NCBI RefSeq assembly: GCF_008153345.1
Contig: NZ_CP042818.1
Span: forward strand, 496,001 to 560,000
DNA from: Treponema phagedenis
GTDB lineage: Bacteria > Spirochaetota > Spirochaetia > Treponematales > Treponemataceae
Direction of reading: 5' to 3'
Length of the DNA stretch: 64,000 nucleotides
A program made the position numbers and the translations under genes. Positions 31,571 through 39,926 of this stretch are shown piece after piece. Every line of letters starts with the position of its first letter. Position 1 is the stretch's first letter. The notes below the pieces were generated by a model that saw only the letters and a program-made list of their open reading frames with translations, had not been told where the DNA came from and made no database searches.

Positions 31571-32431
31571 ATGAGATGGCTAAACAAGCTCTTGCAGAGG
31601 TTTAAAAAGATTCAAGTATACGCACTTGTAGGCCCGAGCGGCACAGGAAAAAGCTTTCGGGCAAAGCTTGTGGCGCAGACATATGGAATCGACCTTATAA
31701 TAGATGACGGACTTTTAATAAAAGCGGATAAAATTCTTGCAGGGCATTCGGCAAAACGGGAAAAAACTTTTTTGGCTGCCGTAAAAAGAGCGGTGTTTGA
31801 TGAAAAACAACATAGAGATGAGGCGGCAAAAGTTTTACAGCGGCTCCCGTTAAAAAAGATCCTTATTTTAGGCACTTCGGAGAAAATGGTAAATAAAATA
31901 GCGATGCGTCTTCAAATCCCTCAGCCGCAAAAAATTATAAAAATTGAGGATATCGCCACCACGGAAGAAATAGAAACCGCTATGCGATCGCGAAATGTTG
32001 AAGGAAAGCATGTTATCCCCGTACCTTCCGTAGAAGTACAGCGCAGCTATCCGCAAATATTTTACAATAAAATAAAACTCTTATTTCGCGGCAAACAACT
32101 TGTTACCACGGATCAATCCACTATTTTTGAAAAATCTGTTGTTCGGCCGGAATTTTCTAAAACAGACAAAGTGGAAATATCGGAAGAAACACTTAGTCAA
32201 ATGCTTTTTCATTGTGTAGAAGAATACGACCCCGCGATTCTCATAAAAAAAGTTGTTATTCGCCCCGAACAAAACGGCTATCGTCTCATTATGACCGTTG
32301 ATGTTCCCTACGGCACCCAACTTACCGGCAAAATTCATAAGCTGCGCGCATATATTATAGAAAATCTGGAACGTTATACGGGCATTCTCATCATAGATAT
32401 TAACATTATTGTTGATAAAATAAAAAATTAA
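31571..32431 (+). CDS. P-loop protein with Asp23/Gls24-like C-terminus
   Basis: The product has 286 residues. Walker A is GPSGTGKS (about residue 22). The middle holds kinase-like features (IIDDGLLIKADKILAG). The C-terminal 90 residues (VEISEETLSQMLFHCVEEYDPAILIKKV, GIDINIIVDKI-like end) resemble an Asp23/alkaline-shock domain. It follows the pseudouridine synthase by four bases and likely shares its mRNA. Function unknown. Confidence 0.6.
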   Translation: MRWLNKLLQRFKKIQVYALVGPSGTGKSFRAKLVAQTYGIDLIIDDGLLIKADKILAGHSAKREKTFLAAVKRAVFDEKQHRDEAAKVLQRLPLKKILILGTSEKMVNKIAMRLQIPQPQKIIKIEDIATTEEIETAMRSRNVEGKHVIPVPSVEVQRSYPQIFYNKIKLLFRGKQLVTTDQSTIFEKSVVRPEFSKTDKVEISEETLSQMLFHCVEEYDPAILIKKVVIRPEQNGYRLIMTVDVPYGTQLTGKIHKLRAYIIENLERYTGILIIDINIIVDKIKN

Positions 32432-32614
32432 CACTTCCAAAAGCAAAGCAAAAAAGGGCGCCCGATTTCTGCGCATGACGAATAAACCTCTACATTTCTG
32501 GGCGCTGCGGTTTGAAATTTCCTCTTATCCGACTTATTTTTACTTATCGGAGTTAAACACCTACTACAGCGTTTTTTTTGATAACTCGATTATTTTTCTT
32601 AATGCATTTTATAC

Positions 32615-32850
32615 AAATCGTAAAAAAATTTATAAAAAAGAGTCCGACACAACGGTTTAGTTTTTGACGTCCATGTCAAAAACTAAACCGTCTGCTTGGA
32701 ACCACGGGCGTCCGTGCCCGTTCTGAGTTTTGCCATCCGTGGTAAAATGAAACCTATGAGTTTTAAAGCTTTACGAATAGTCTTACTTTAAAACATCGCT
32801 GCTGCGTGGAACCACGGGCGCGTCCGTGCCGACTGTGGTTTTACTCTTCC
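32615..32850 (-). repeat. Composite intergenic repeat, locus 2
   Basis: In reverse orientation to locus 1: AAAAAAGAGTCCGACACAAC, GGTTTAGTTTTTGACGTCC with its inverted partner, CCACGGGCGTCCGTGCCCG, GCCATCCGTGGTAAAATG and the AAAGC...GCTTT palindrome. It lies between convergent gene ends. 32432-32614 is AT-rich with nothing I can support. Confidence 0.75.
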
Positions 32851-32917
32851 TATGCGGTTATTTTTTCATGCATAAGCCCTGATTAAAACCTGCTTGCAAT
32901 ATACAGAAGAACGCCGT

Positions 32918-34189
32918 TTATAATTCCTCGCCAAGCGGCGTTTCAAACTCAATTTCAAGGACGGCGTTTTGCGGCACGGGTTTTCCGCCTGAGCCGATGG
33001 TAAACCAAATAAGTCCCGGCACTTCTCCGGTCGGGGAACCGCCGATGCGCTCAAAATGCACCGGGGTGTCTTCAGAAAGAAGCCGAGCGGTGCATACTTT
33101 GTTTGGAATATTCTTAAGGAAAAGGAGCTTCGACGCATTAAAGCAAAAGAGGTAAAGTTTTTTTCTGTTTTTGGAAACGGTGGATTGACCGTGAAAGTAT
33201 TGGTACCCGATGCCGGCGCCGGTGCCAAAGATCGCTTCTTTATTTTTGCGTATCCATGCGCCGAGCCCGCGCAGCCTGTCCTGCTGCTCTTGAGGAATGG
33301 TGCCGTCTTCCATCGGGCCGATGTCTAAAAGCAGATTGCCGCCGAGGCTGATACATTCGACAAACATTTGGATAATCTGCTCAAGCGATTTGTAATGCGT
33401 ATCGCCGGCTTGGTACCCCCACGAATCATTCATCGTGGTGCAAAGCTCCCATGGCTCGGTAAGTTTTTGCGCCGGAAAAGCCTGCTCCGGCGTTTTATAG
33501 TCACCGAAGCCGTGCATTCTTCCGTTTATCACCGTGTGCGGACAAATCGAATGGATAAGGCTGCGAACTTCCCGCATACGCCATTGCTCACCGCTTTTTT
33601 CCCATTCGCCGTCAAACCAGAGAAGGTCTGGCTGAAAACGCTCAAGCAGCTCAGTTAACTGCGCCCGATGAAAGCGCAAAAAACGCTGCCATGCTTCGGG
33701 GCTTTCTTCGCCCATCGGATGCGTAAATTTATTCCGCACAAATGCTGTAGGGTTTTCTTGCACACGCTGTCGTTCATCTTCTCTCAATATTGAAGCATAA
33801 TCGGGATGCGACCAATCAAGGTGCGAAAAATAGAGTCCCGCTTTGATGTTTTGGTTGCGTATTGCCTGAACCCAGGGCGCAATCAAATCTCTTCCAGCGG
33901 GGGAGGCTTTTACCGCATTCCAATCTGAAACCTCTGTGTCCCAGAGTGCGAATCCGTCATGGTGCTTGGTGGTGATAACCGCATAGCGGGATTCGGACTC
34001 TTTAATAAGCTTTGCCCAGTCTTCGGGGTTGTAGCGGCTTGCGGTGAAATGTTCCGCCTGCTGCATATATTCGTCATAGGGAATACGCCCGTGGTAAAAC
34101 GACCATGATTCCGCGACTCCTTTTACCGCATAAATGCCCCAGTGAATAAAAATACCGAGTTTTGCTTCCTTAAACCATTCCTGCATCAT
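32918..34189 (-). CDS. GH29 alpha-L-fucosidase
   Basis: The product has 423 residues. N-terminal GIFIHWGIYAV and WSFYHGRIPYDEYM, then KHHDGFALWDTEVSDWN and GLYFSHLDWSHPDY are GH29 core blocks; the nucleophile Asp is in PDLLWFDGEW (about residue 215). NDSWGY and GGNLLLDIGPMEDG are also conserved. No signal peptide, so it acts in the cytoplasm on imported fucosylated sugars. Start ATG 34189 with AAAGGAGA upstream. It directly follows the GH18 gene. Confidence 0.9.
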   Translation of the reverse strand: MMQEWFKEAKLGIFIHWGIYAVKGVAESWSFYHGRIPYDEYMQQAEHFTASRYNPEDWAKLIKESESRYAVITTKHHDGFALWDTEVSDWNAVKASPAGRDLIAPWVQAIRNQNIKAGLYFSHLDWSHPDYASILREDERQRVQENPTAFVRNKFTHPMGEESPEAWQRFLRFHRAQLTELLERFQPDLLWFDGEWEKSGEQWRMREVRSLIHSICPHTVINGRMHGFGDYKTPEQAFPAQKLTEPWELCTTMNDSWGYQAGDTHYKSLEQIIQMFVECISLGGNLLLDIGPMEDGTIPQEQQDRLRGLGAWIRKNKEAIFGTGAGIGYQYFHGQSTVSKNRKKLYLFCFNASKLLFLKNIPNKVCTARLLSEDTPVHFERIGGSPTGEVPGLIWFTIGSGGKPVPQNAVLEIEFETPLGEEL

Positions 34190-34206
34190 AGCGCATTCTC
34201 CTTTTG

Positions 34207-35262
34207 TCAAGTTGAGTGTGCAAGAAGTGCTTCGGACAAAGCGGTGATAAGAGTTCCCGAGTCATCGCAGCTGAATTCCCAGAACATAAACCCGCCGAGT
34301 TTTTCTTCAATTACATATCTCATTTTTGCCTTAAGCGAGCGTTCATTGTCATAGCTGATAAAAGTTTCGCCGTTAAATAAGTAGGCAGCTTCGGCGCTTT
34401 CGTCCCAGTACTGTTTGTATGCGGGGTCTTTTAGCTGATTTTTGAGCATAATGCCAAAGTCTTCAAAGGCGGCAACGCCCTGCCCCGAATCTTGGAAGAG
34501 TCCGGTACCTTCGTTCCGTGTTTTATGCCAGAGCCTGCCGTAAAAGGAGCCGCCTAAAATAATTTTTTCCCTCGGAATGCCGGCGACAAGAAGCAGCTTG
34601 GTTTCTTTTTCCAAAGAGATTTGTTCCGGATCGTATGAGGGGCTTTTTAAACAGGTGTGATGGCGTGTTTTTGGGGAACTGGTACAAAGGTCGTAAGTCA
34701 TCACATTGACAAAATCCATCACCGGCAAAAGTTTTTGCATTTCAATATCGTTCAAAAGCTTTTCGCCCGCGCCAAGCGCCATGGTCAGCAATGGTTTTTT
34801 GCCGTTTGCTAACTGTAAGCGGTCCAGCATTTCCCGCAGCTCGGTCATAAGGGCAGTGTAATTTTCGCGGTCTTCTTTTCGCGCCTTAATACCGGCGGCA
34901 TCACTTCCCGGATATTCCCAGTCAATATCCAAGCCTTCAAACGGAGAATCCTTTAACGATTCGTATGCGCTTCGCACAAAAAGCGCCCTGCTTTCTTTAG
35001 TCAGCGCCGCATCCGAAAAGCCTTCCGCCGTCCAGCCGCCGATAGAAAGCTGTATGCGGATATCGGGACGCAACTCTTTTATGCGCCACAGTTTATCGAG
35101 CATGGTAAAATGCGCCGTACTGACTGCACCGTTTACGATTCTTCCGAATGCATAACAAAGATTGGTAATCGGATACGCACAAATCTGCTCAGGCGTCCAA
35201 CCTCTTCCCGAATCCACATACGCCAATAATTTACACGGTAATTTTCTTGTGTCAAATTGCAT
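34207..35262 (-). CDS. GH18 chitinase-like glycosidase
   Basis: The protein has 351 residues. LSIGGWT and the catalytic GLDIDWEYPG (DxxDxDxE, acid/base Glu at about residue 130) define GH18. NVMTYDLC and GGFMFWEFSCD are further active-site strands. No signal peptide is visible. AGGAGG precedes the ATG. With the fucosidase it suggests breakdown of host glycans or N-acetylglucosamine oligomers. Confidence 0.9.
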   Translation of the reverse strand: MQFDTRKLPCKLLAYVDSGRGWTPEQICAYPITNLCYAFGRIVNGAVSTAHFTMLDKLWRIKELRPDIRIQLSIGGWTAEGFSDAALTKESRALFVRSAYESLKDSPFEGLDIDWEYPGSDAAGIKARKEDRENYTALMTELREMLDRLQLANGKKPLLTMALGAGEKLLNDIEMQKLLPVMDFVNVMTYDLCTSSPKTRHHTCLKSPSYDPEQISLEKETKLLLVAGIPREKIILGGSFYGRLWHKTRNEGTGLFQDSGQGVAAFEDFGIMLKNQLKDPAYKQYWDESAEAAYLFNGETFISYDNERSLKAKMRYVIEEKLGGFMFWEFSCDDSGTLITALSEALLAHST

Positions 35263-35270
35263 AAAACCTC

Positions 35271-38165
35271 CTAAAATGATAAATCAAAAACAAAATCGAT
35301 AGTTCCGAACTTTTTCTTTTCTCTTAACGGGTGCGAATACTGTAAACCGACATCTACGCCATTTATTGTCAACATGATGTTCCCTTTTGCAATATCTTTA
35401 TATGAAAAAGCCTTTTTATTGCCGATTGCAAAATTCAAAACGCCTGCATACCCGATATTAAGTTTTATGCGATTATAAAAGATAGGAAGCCAGCTGCTGC
35501 CCTTTTGAATATCATAACTGAAAACAGTAAGTTCCGCATCAAATCCCAAACCGGTGTACATATCAGTGTTCGGGTCAAGTTTTTGTAACGTGTAAGCCGT
35601 AAGGGATGGCAAATACGCACCCTGTCCGACAGGGTAAGGAAAGTCTGCGAAAATATAGCTATCGGTTCCTGGTGTGTAACCTGCGTTATAACCGAAGTAT
35701 CCGCTTACACTGAAAGAGAGCGGCACAACCGGCAGTCTGAATTTTCCTTTCGCCTGCACAAGGGCGGAGTTTTTATTTGAGTTAAAATTATATGCGTGCA
35801 AACCTGAAACCGCTACCTCGGCACCGCAAATATTTTTAGAAAAAAACGGTTGTGTGGAAAGATTTGTTGACTGCAAAAAGCTGTATGCGAATTCCACTTT
35901 GCTTGTTAAAATCGGGTTTTTATGCGGAGCATGGTAGTATTGTAAATACGCAGTATACTCCGGGTCAAGGTCTGCATACCAATCCGCGGATACATTAAAA
36001 TTGAGCCCTAACGATTGCCGGAAATCTTTTGTCGGAAAAGATATTTGCGTATTGGCGCCGAGTCCCGTTTTTCGATATAAAAAATTATGACTGTCGATTG
36101 TGTCATAGCCTGAAAATCCGAATGATGCTTGTTTGGTATGAAAAAGAGAGGCAAATTGAACGGCGGTAAAAAATGGTTTAAAATAAAAAACCGCCCTTGA
36201 TCGCAATTCAATTGTTTCTGCGGGATCAAGAGAAATGGTAGCAAGCCCCAAACCGTATTTTCCGAAATCTTTTAAACGGTCGCTTCCCGGAATCGTGACC
36301 GCAGGAAGTACTTTTGCACGCCAAAGCCATGCAATCGGATGATAGCGTTTCGGGGTAAAGTCAATCTCGTTTTGCGCTTTGGTTTCAGTTTCGCTCAATT
36401 CCGTATTTGTCGGAACCTTGTCTTTTTGTTCTTCAAGCGGCTTTTCCGATGGAACGCTTCCGCCTGGTTGTTCTTCAACTTTTGATTTCGCCGCATACGC
36501 GGGCATTTTCACTTCTTTTTTCCCTGTGAAGGCAACAAGACCGGCAGGTTTTTTTTCCAACTTTTCGGAAGAAAGCCGGTAAAAACGCATGTAATTTCCG
36601 TGAATTCCGGTATAGGCAATATCCGTTTTTCCGCCTTGCGGATTTTGTTTATTTGCCGTGTATACAACGGGAAAAAACACTCCGCCCGAAATGTCGGAAT
36701 TGCTCAAACGCAGCGTTTTGGTTTGCATATCGTACATACCGAAACGGTAGAGCATGTTCATCTCTGCCCAAGAAAAAGTGAGTACATAGCCGTTTGCAGT
36801 TTTGTTTGATTGCAAATACCGTATCGCATAGGGAGTTTGCTCTTGCGGCAGCTGAGAAATTTCTCCCGTTTTAAGAGAGACAAATAAAAGACTGCGTCTT
36901 ACTCCGTTTGCGGCAATAAAAGCAATTAAATCATCGCCGGCATAGGCGGGGTTATAAATGGCGGCAAATTCTTTTTCGGGGCCTGCCTCAAAAAGAACCT
37001 TTTCATCTTTTGGAAAATTCCTGTCTCTTAAAACCAATGCCGAGTTTTGGTTTTCAATTTTTACAAGACAAACTTGCCTTTCTGTTTTCCCGAAAGCAGC
37101 CTCCGAATGCGAAAGGTATTCATCGGACTCAAATTTTTTTAATACAGTGTCATAAATGCGCACCCGCTTTCTGTCCTTTGTCCACCCGCTAATACTGTCG
37201 GAAACAAGCAGATATCTGCCGTCGCTTGAAAAACTAAGATGTTCCAGACTCCTGTCGTGAGAAAAGAGACGTGTACGCGATTCGTCTTTGCCATAAAAAT
37301 ATACCACCTGCTTATTACTGTCATAATACGCAAAACCTTTTTCGGAGCTTGCGGGTGCCGCATAAATGCCGTTTGTCTTTTTTGAATCCAGTTGCTGCGG
37401 AGTATCTATCGTCTTTGGCACGGGAATCGTGTCGATAAAATCATCCCATGCGGCTTCAATGCTTCTATTAAAAATGGATTTGAATTTTGAGTTTGGGAAA
37501 ATCTTCCATGATTTATGCCAGAGTTCTGCGTATTTTTCCGCACCGTATATTTTTTGTAAATATGCGGAAAAAGCACCGCCGTATAAATAGGGCAGCAAAC
37601 CGCCCGGATACACATCGGGAGCACTTGCCGCCTCGCGCCAAGAAGGCGAGGTATTATCGATTTTTCCTTGAATGAGATAATGCATGACAAGCGGGTCATT
37701 CAGTCTGCCTTGCTTGCCGTCCAAGCTTTCAAACGAAACCGCAACACCCTCAACAAAAGAAAGCGGCATCATCATAGGCGTAAAAAAATCAAGTGAAATT
37801 CGGTGAGTTAGCTCATGGTAAAAAACTTTTAAGAGCGTTTGCTCAATATTGCCCAGCACGCCGTCGTCTGCCCGCACGTCGAAAAGCACAATGCGGTTAT
37901 AAGGAAGCGGTGTATAATAGCCATTTAAGCCTTCGGTAGTTGCACGCAGAAAAACAGGCGTACGAGCTTTTATTGCTGTATTCAACCGTGCGCTGATTTC
38001 TTCGGCGTATGAATCCGCATGCTTTGCAAGCAGCAAAGCGGACTGCTCTGAAGTTTTTCCGTAAATAATATCAAAGTATTTTGTCTTTATAACCTGATAA
38101 GAATTTGCAAATACTGCAAAACCGAAAAGTCCAAACCACACAGTAAAAAACAGTTTCTTTTTCAT
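35271..38165 (-). CDS. Exported gluzincin-like protein with propeller and C-terminal barrel
   Basis: The protein has 964 residues. A signal peptide (cleavage after VFA, about residue 20) is followed by a peptidase-MA-like domain with the zinc motif YHELTHR (about residue 117) and FVEGVAVSFE giving the third ligand. Residues 250-580 look like a WD40/TolB-type propeller (YFYGKDESRTRLFSHD, GRYLLVSDS). After a Pro/Glu-rich linker (about 600-640) the C-terminal 330 residues read as alternating beta strands ending in F, as an outer-membrane barrel. It probably sits in the outer membrane. Confidence 0.65.
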   Translation of the reverse strand: MKKKLFFTVWFGLFGFAVFANSYQVIKTKYFDIIYGKTSEQSALLLAKHADSYAEEISARLNTAIKARTPVFLRATTEGLNGYYTPLPYNRIVLFDVRADDGVLGNIEQTLLKVFYHELTHRISLDFFTPMMMPLSFVEGVAVSFESLDGKQGRLNDPLVMHYLIQGKIDNTSPSWREAASAPDVYPGGLLPYLYGGAFSAYLQKIYGAEKYAELWHKSWKIFPNSKFKSIFNRSIEAAWDDFIDTIPVPKTIDTPQQLDSKKTNGIYAAPASSEKGFAYYDSNKQVVYFYGKDESRTRLFSHDRSLEHLSFSSDGRYLLVSDSISGWTKDRKRVRIYDTVLKKFESDEYLSHSEAAFGKTERQVCLVKIENQNSALVLRDRNFPKDEKVLFEAGPEKEFAAIYNPAYAGDDLIAFIAANGVRRSLLFVSLKTGEISQLPQEQTPYAIRYLQSNKTANGYVLTFSWAEMNMLYRFGMYDMQTKTLRLSNSDISGGVFFPVVYTANKQNPQGGKTDIAYTGIHGNYMRFYRLSSEKLEKKPAGLVAFTGKKEVKMPAYAAKSKVEEQPGGSVPSEKPLEEQKDKVPTNTELSETETKAQNEIDFTPKRYHPIAWLWRAKVLPAVTIPGSDRLKDFGKYGLGLATISLDPAETIELRSRAVFYFKPFFTAVQFASLFHTKQASFGFSGYDTIDSHNFLYRKTGLGANTQISFPTKDFRQSLGLNFNVSADWYADLDPEYTAYLQYYHAPHKNPILTSKVEFAYSFLQSTNLSTQPFFSKNICGAEVAVSGLHAYNFNSNKNSALVQAKGKFRLPVVPLSFSVSGYFGYNAGYTPGTDSYIFADFPYPVGQGAYLPSLTAYTLQKLDPNTDMYTGLGFDAELTVFSYDIQKGSSWLPIFYNRIKLNIGYAGVLNFAIGNKKAFSYKDIAKGNIMLTINGVDVGLQYSHPLREKKKFGTIDFVFDLSF

Positions 38166-38236
38166 ATCTTATTTATAAAAGAAAGAGGGTAAAAAAACAA
38201 GGGCGCCATATATCGGAAATATTTGCGTAAGCAGCA

Positions 38237-38264
38237 GAGATAAATATTACATCAGCTTTATCTC
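38237..38264. promoter_or_regulatory. Inverted repeat between divergent genes
   Basis: GAGATAAA (38237-38244) and TTTATCTC (38257-38264), followed by a T run. It lies between two gene starts, so may be an operator rather than a terminator. A TATAAT for the rightward gene is at 38286-38291. Confidence 0.4.
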
Positions 38265-38318
38265 TCAGCTCTTTTTATTTATATTTATAATAGTAAGATA
38301 TGTAACTTCGGAGCAAAT

Positions 38319-39335
38319 ATGAGAAAATACAAAGTAATTTATTACATAAACATGGTAGTATTGATATTTTTTCTTAATAGTTTTCTGGTAGCCGACGGAC
38401 AATATGCTTTATCATCGTATAATGACTATCTGCCGTTTTCTAAAAAGCGGGTATATAAAGAATTAGTAAAAGATAATACGGTTGATAAAACCTTAACCGA
38501 CAATAATTTATTATGGTATCCGATGGCAATTTATTGTCCGCAGCAGCAAGGTGAATATCCGCTCATTTTGCTTACACACGGCTGGAACGACACGCAAAAA
38601 ACACATCAGGCCCTTGCCCGATTTTTGGCAAGCTATGGTTTTGTCACTGTGGTGTTCACATCGGCAAATCAAAGACACCCTGAAAACTGGATAGCCGCTT
38701 TTGATACTGTTTTAAAAATTCTTCATAAAGAAGCAGAAAATCCTGATAGAAAATTCTATAAAAAAATTAATTTTTCAAATATGGGGATTATCGGGCATTC
38801 AATGGGAGGTACCGCTGCACTGCATTACGGAAATTTGCATCCCGAATTCATAAAAACAGTGATAGCCTTGCATCCGTTTAACGGAGCTTCAAAAATAATA
38901 GACACTATAAGCGGAGGAAATAAATTCTTAGGCGATTCGCTTCCCAATATGCAATCGGCTGTTTTAATAATAACGGGAACAAAAGATGTGGTTGCGTATC
39001 CAGAAAAAACTTATTTATTTTACAAAAATTTACCAAAAGATATTCCCGCATGCTTTCTTTCTTTCAAAGATTATAAACACAACCATCCGATCGAAAAAAA
39101 ATCATTGAACGTTTTTACGGCGGATTTAAGCGGCAGGTATGAACCTGAAAAATATCAACAGTACCGCCGCGTCATTTGCTACTGGGAATTGCTGTTCTTA
39201 AAACAGCAAGAAGAAAACAGAATGTATTTTACGGAATTCGGCAAAGGATTCAAAGAAATAAAACCCCTGCTTGAAGGAAAAACCGGCGATGCTTCTTACG
39301 TTCCCGCTTTTGAAGAACAAAATATAAGCAAATAA
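38319..39335 (+). CDS. Secreted alpha/beta hydrolase (PETase/chlorophyllase-like)
   Basis: The protein has 338 residues with an N-terminal signal (NMVVLIFFLNSFLVADG). Fold motifs are PLILLTHGWNDTQK, the nucleophile elbow GIIGHSMGGTAAL (Ser at about residue 162), the acid in TGTKDVVAYPE and His in DYKHNHPIEKK. This is the order of dienelactone-hydrolase/lipase relatives. CGGAG precedes the ATG. Substrate unknown. Confidence 0.75.
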   Translation: MRKYKVIYYINMVVLIFFLNSFLVADGQYALSSYNDYLPFSKKRVYKELVKDNTVDKTLTDNNLLWYPMAIYCPQQQGEYPLILLTHGWNDTQKTHQALARFLASYGFVTVVFTSANQRHPENWIAAFDTVLKILHKEAENPDRKFYKKINFSNMGIIGHSMGGTAALHYGNLHPEFIKTVIALHPFNGASKIIDTISGGNKFLGDSLPNMQSAVLIITGTKDVVAYPEKTYLFYKNLPKDIPACFLSFKDYKHNHPIEKKSLNVFTADLSGRYEPEKYQQYRRVICYWELLFLKQQEENRMYFTEFGKGFKEIKPLLEGKTGDASYVPAFEEQNISK

Positions 39336-39390
39336 AAACCAGTGTAAGATTCTTTTGGCACTTCAATTAAATTTTTAACTTACCTCATAC

Positions 39391-39565
39391 AAATCCTAAA
39401 CAATTTTATAAAAAAAGAGTCTCGGTTTAGTTTTTGCCGTCTGTGTCAAAAACTAAACCTGCGAGTTTTAAAGCTTTACGAATAGTCTTGCTTTAAAACG
39501 TCGTTTGGAATTGAGCAACGGTGAGTAAACTTACCATAGGAATGTTGAATTCGATAAGCCATTAG
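39391..39565 (-). repeat. Composite intergenic repeat, locus 3
   Basis: Reverse orientation: AAAAAAGAGTCTCGG, GGTTTAGTTTTTGCCGTC with its inverted partner, GCGAGTTTTAAAGCTTT, TTGCTTTAAAACGTCG and CAACGGTGAGTAAACTTACC. It lies between convergent gene ends, just upstream of tRNA-Glu. Nothing else is seen in 39336-39656 or 39729-39926. Confidence 0.7.
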
Positions 39566-39656
39566 TATTGATAAACTCTCTAACATCAACGTACGTTAGA
39601 GAGCGCTGCATTAGTTTTACAGGGTTACTGATGAAAGGGGATTGTCTTTTATTTTA

Positions 39657-39728
39657 CATCTCCTAGGGGAATTGAACCCCTGTTGTCGGGATGAAAACCC
39701 GATGTCCTAACCACTAGACGAAGGAGAC
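39657..39728 (-). tRNA. tRNA-Glu (anticodon TTC)
   Basis: Read on the minus strand: acceptor GTCTCCT/AGGAGAT, D-arm TCGTCTAGTGGTTAGGAC, anticodon stem TCGGG/CCCGA with loop TTTTCAT giving anticodon TTC, T-arm CAGGGGTTCAATTCCCCT. CCA is not encoded. It is closely similar to bacterial tRNA-Glu. Confidence 0.95.
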
Positions 39729-39926
39729 AAACATTCGATGCCCTTTGGTTAAGAGAGCAACAATAGAGCTATCTTATACACTATTTAAGAAAGATTGTCA
39801 ATATCTGTTTTATATCTTTTTTTGCACCTTAGCAGTTTTTATTACCGGCAAAAAGAAAAACGGCAGGCAGTTTTTTAAACCGCCCGCCGCCCGTTAACAA
39901 AAATCTAAAAACTTACCGTTTTTGTT

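Noticed and set aside
32475-32660. 61-residue ORF before repeat locus 2
   Set aside because: It ends inside the repeat, has no ribosome site and no coding character.
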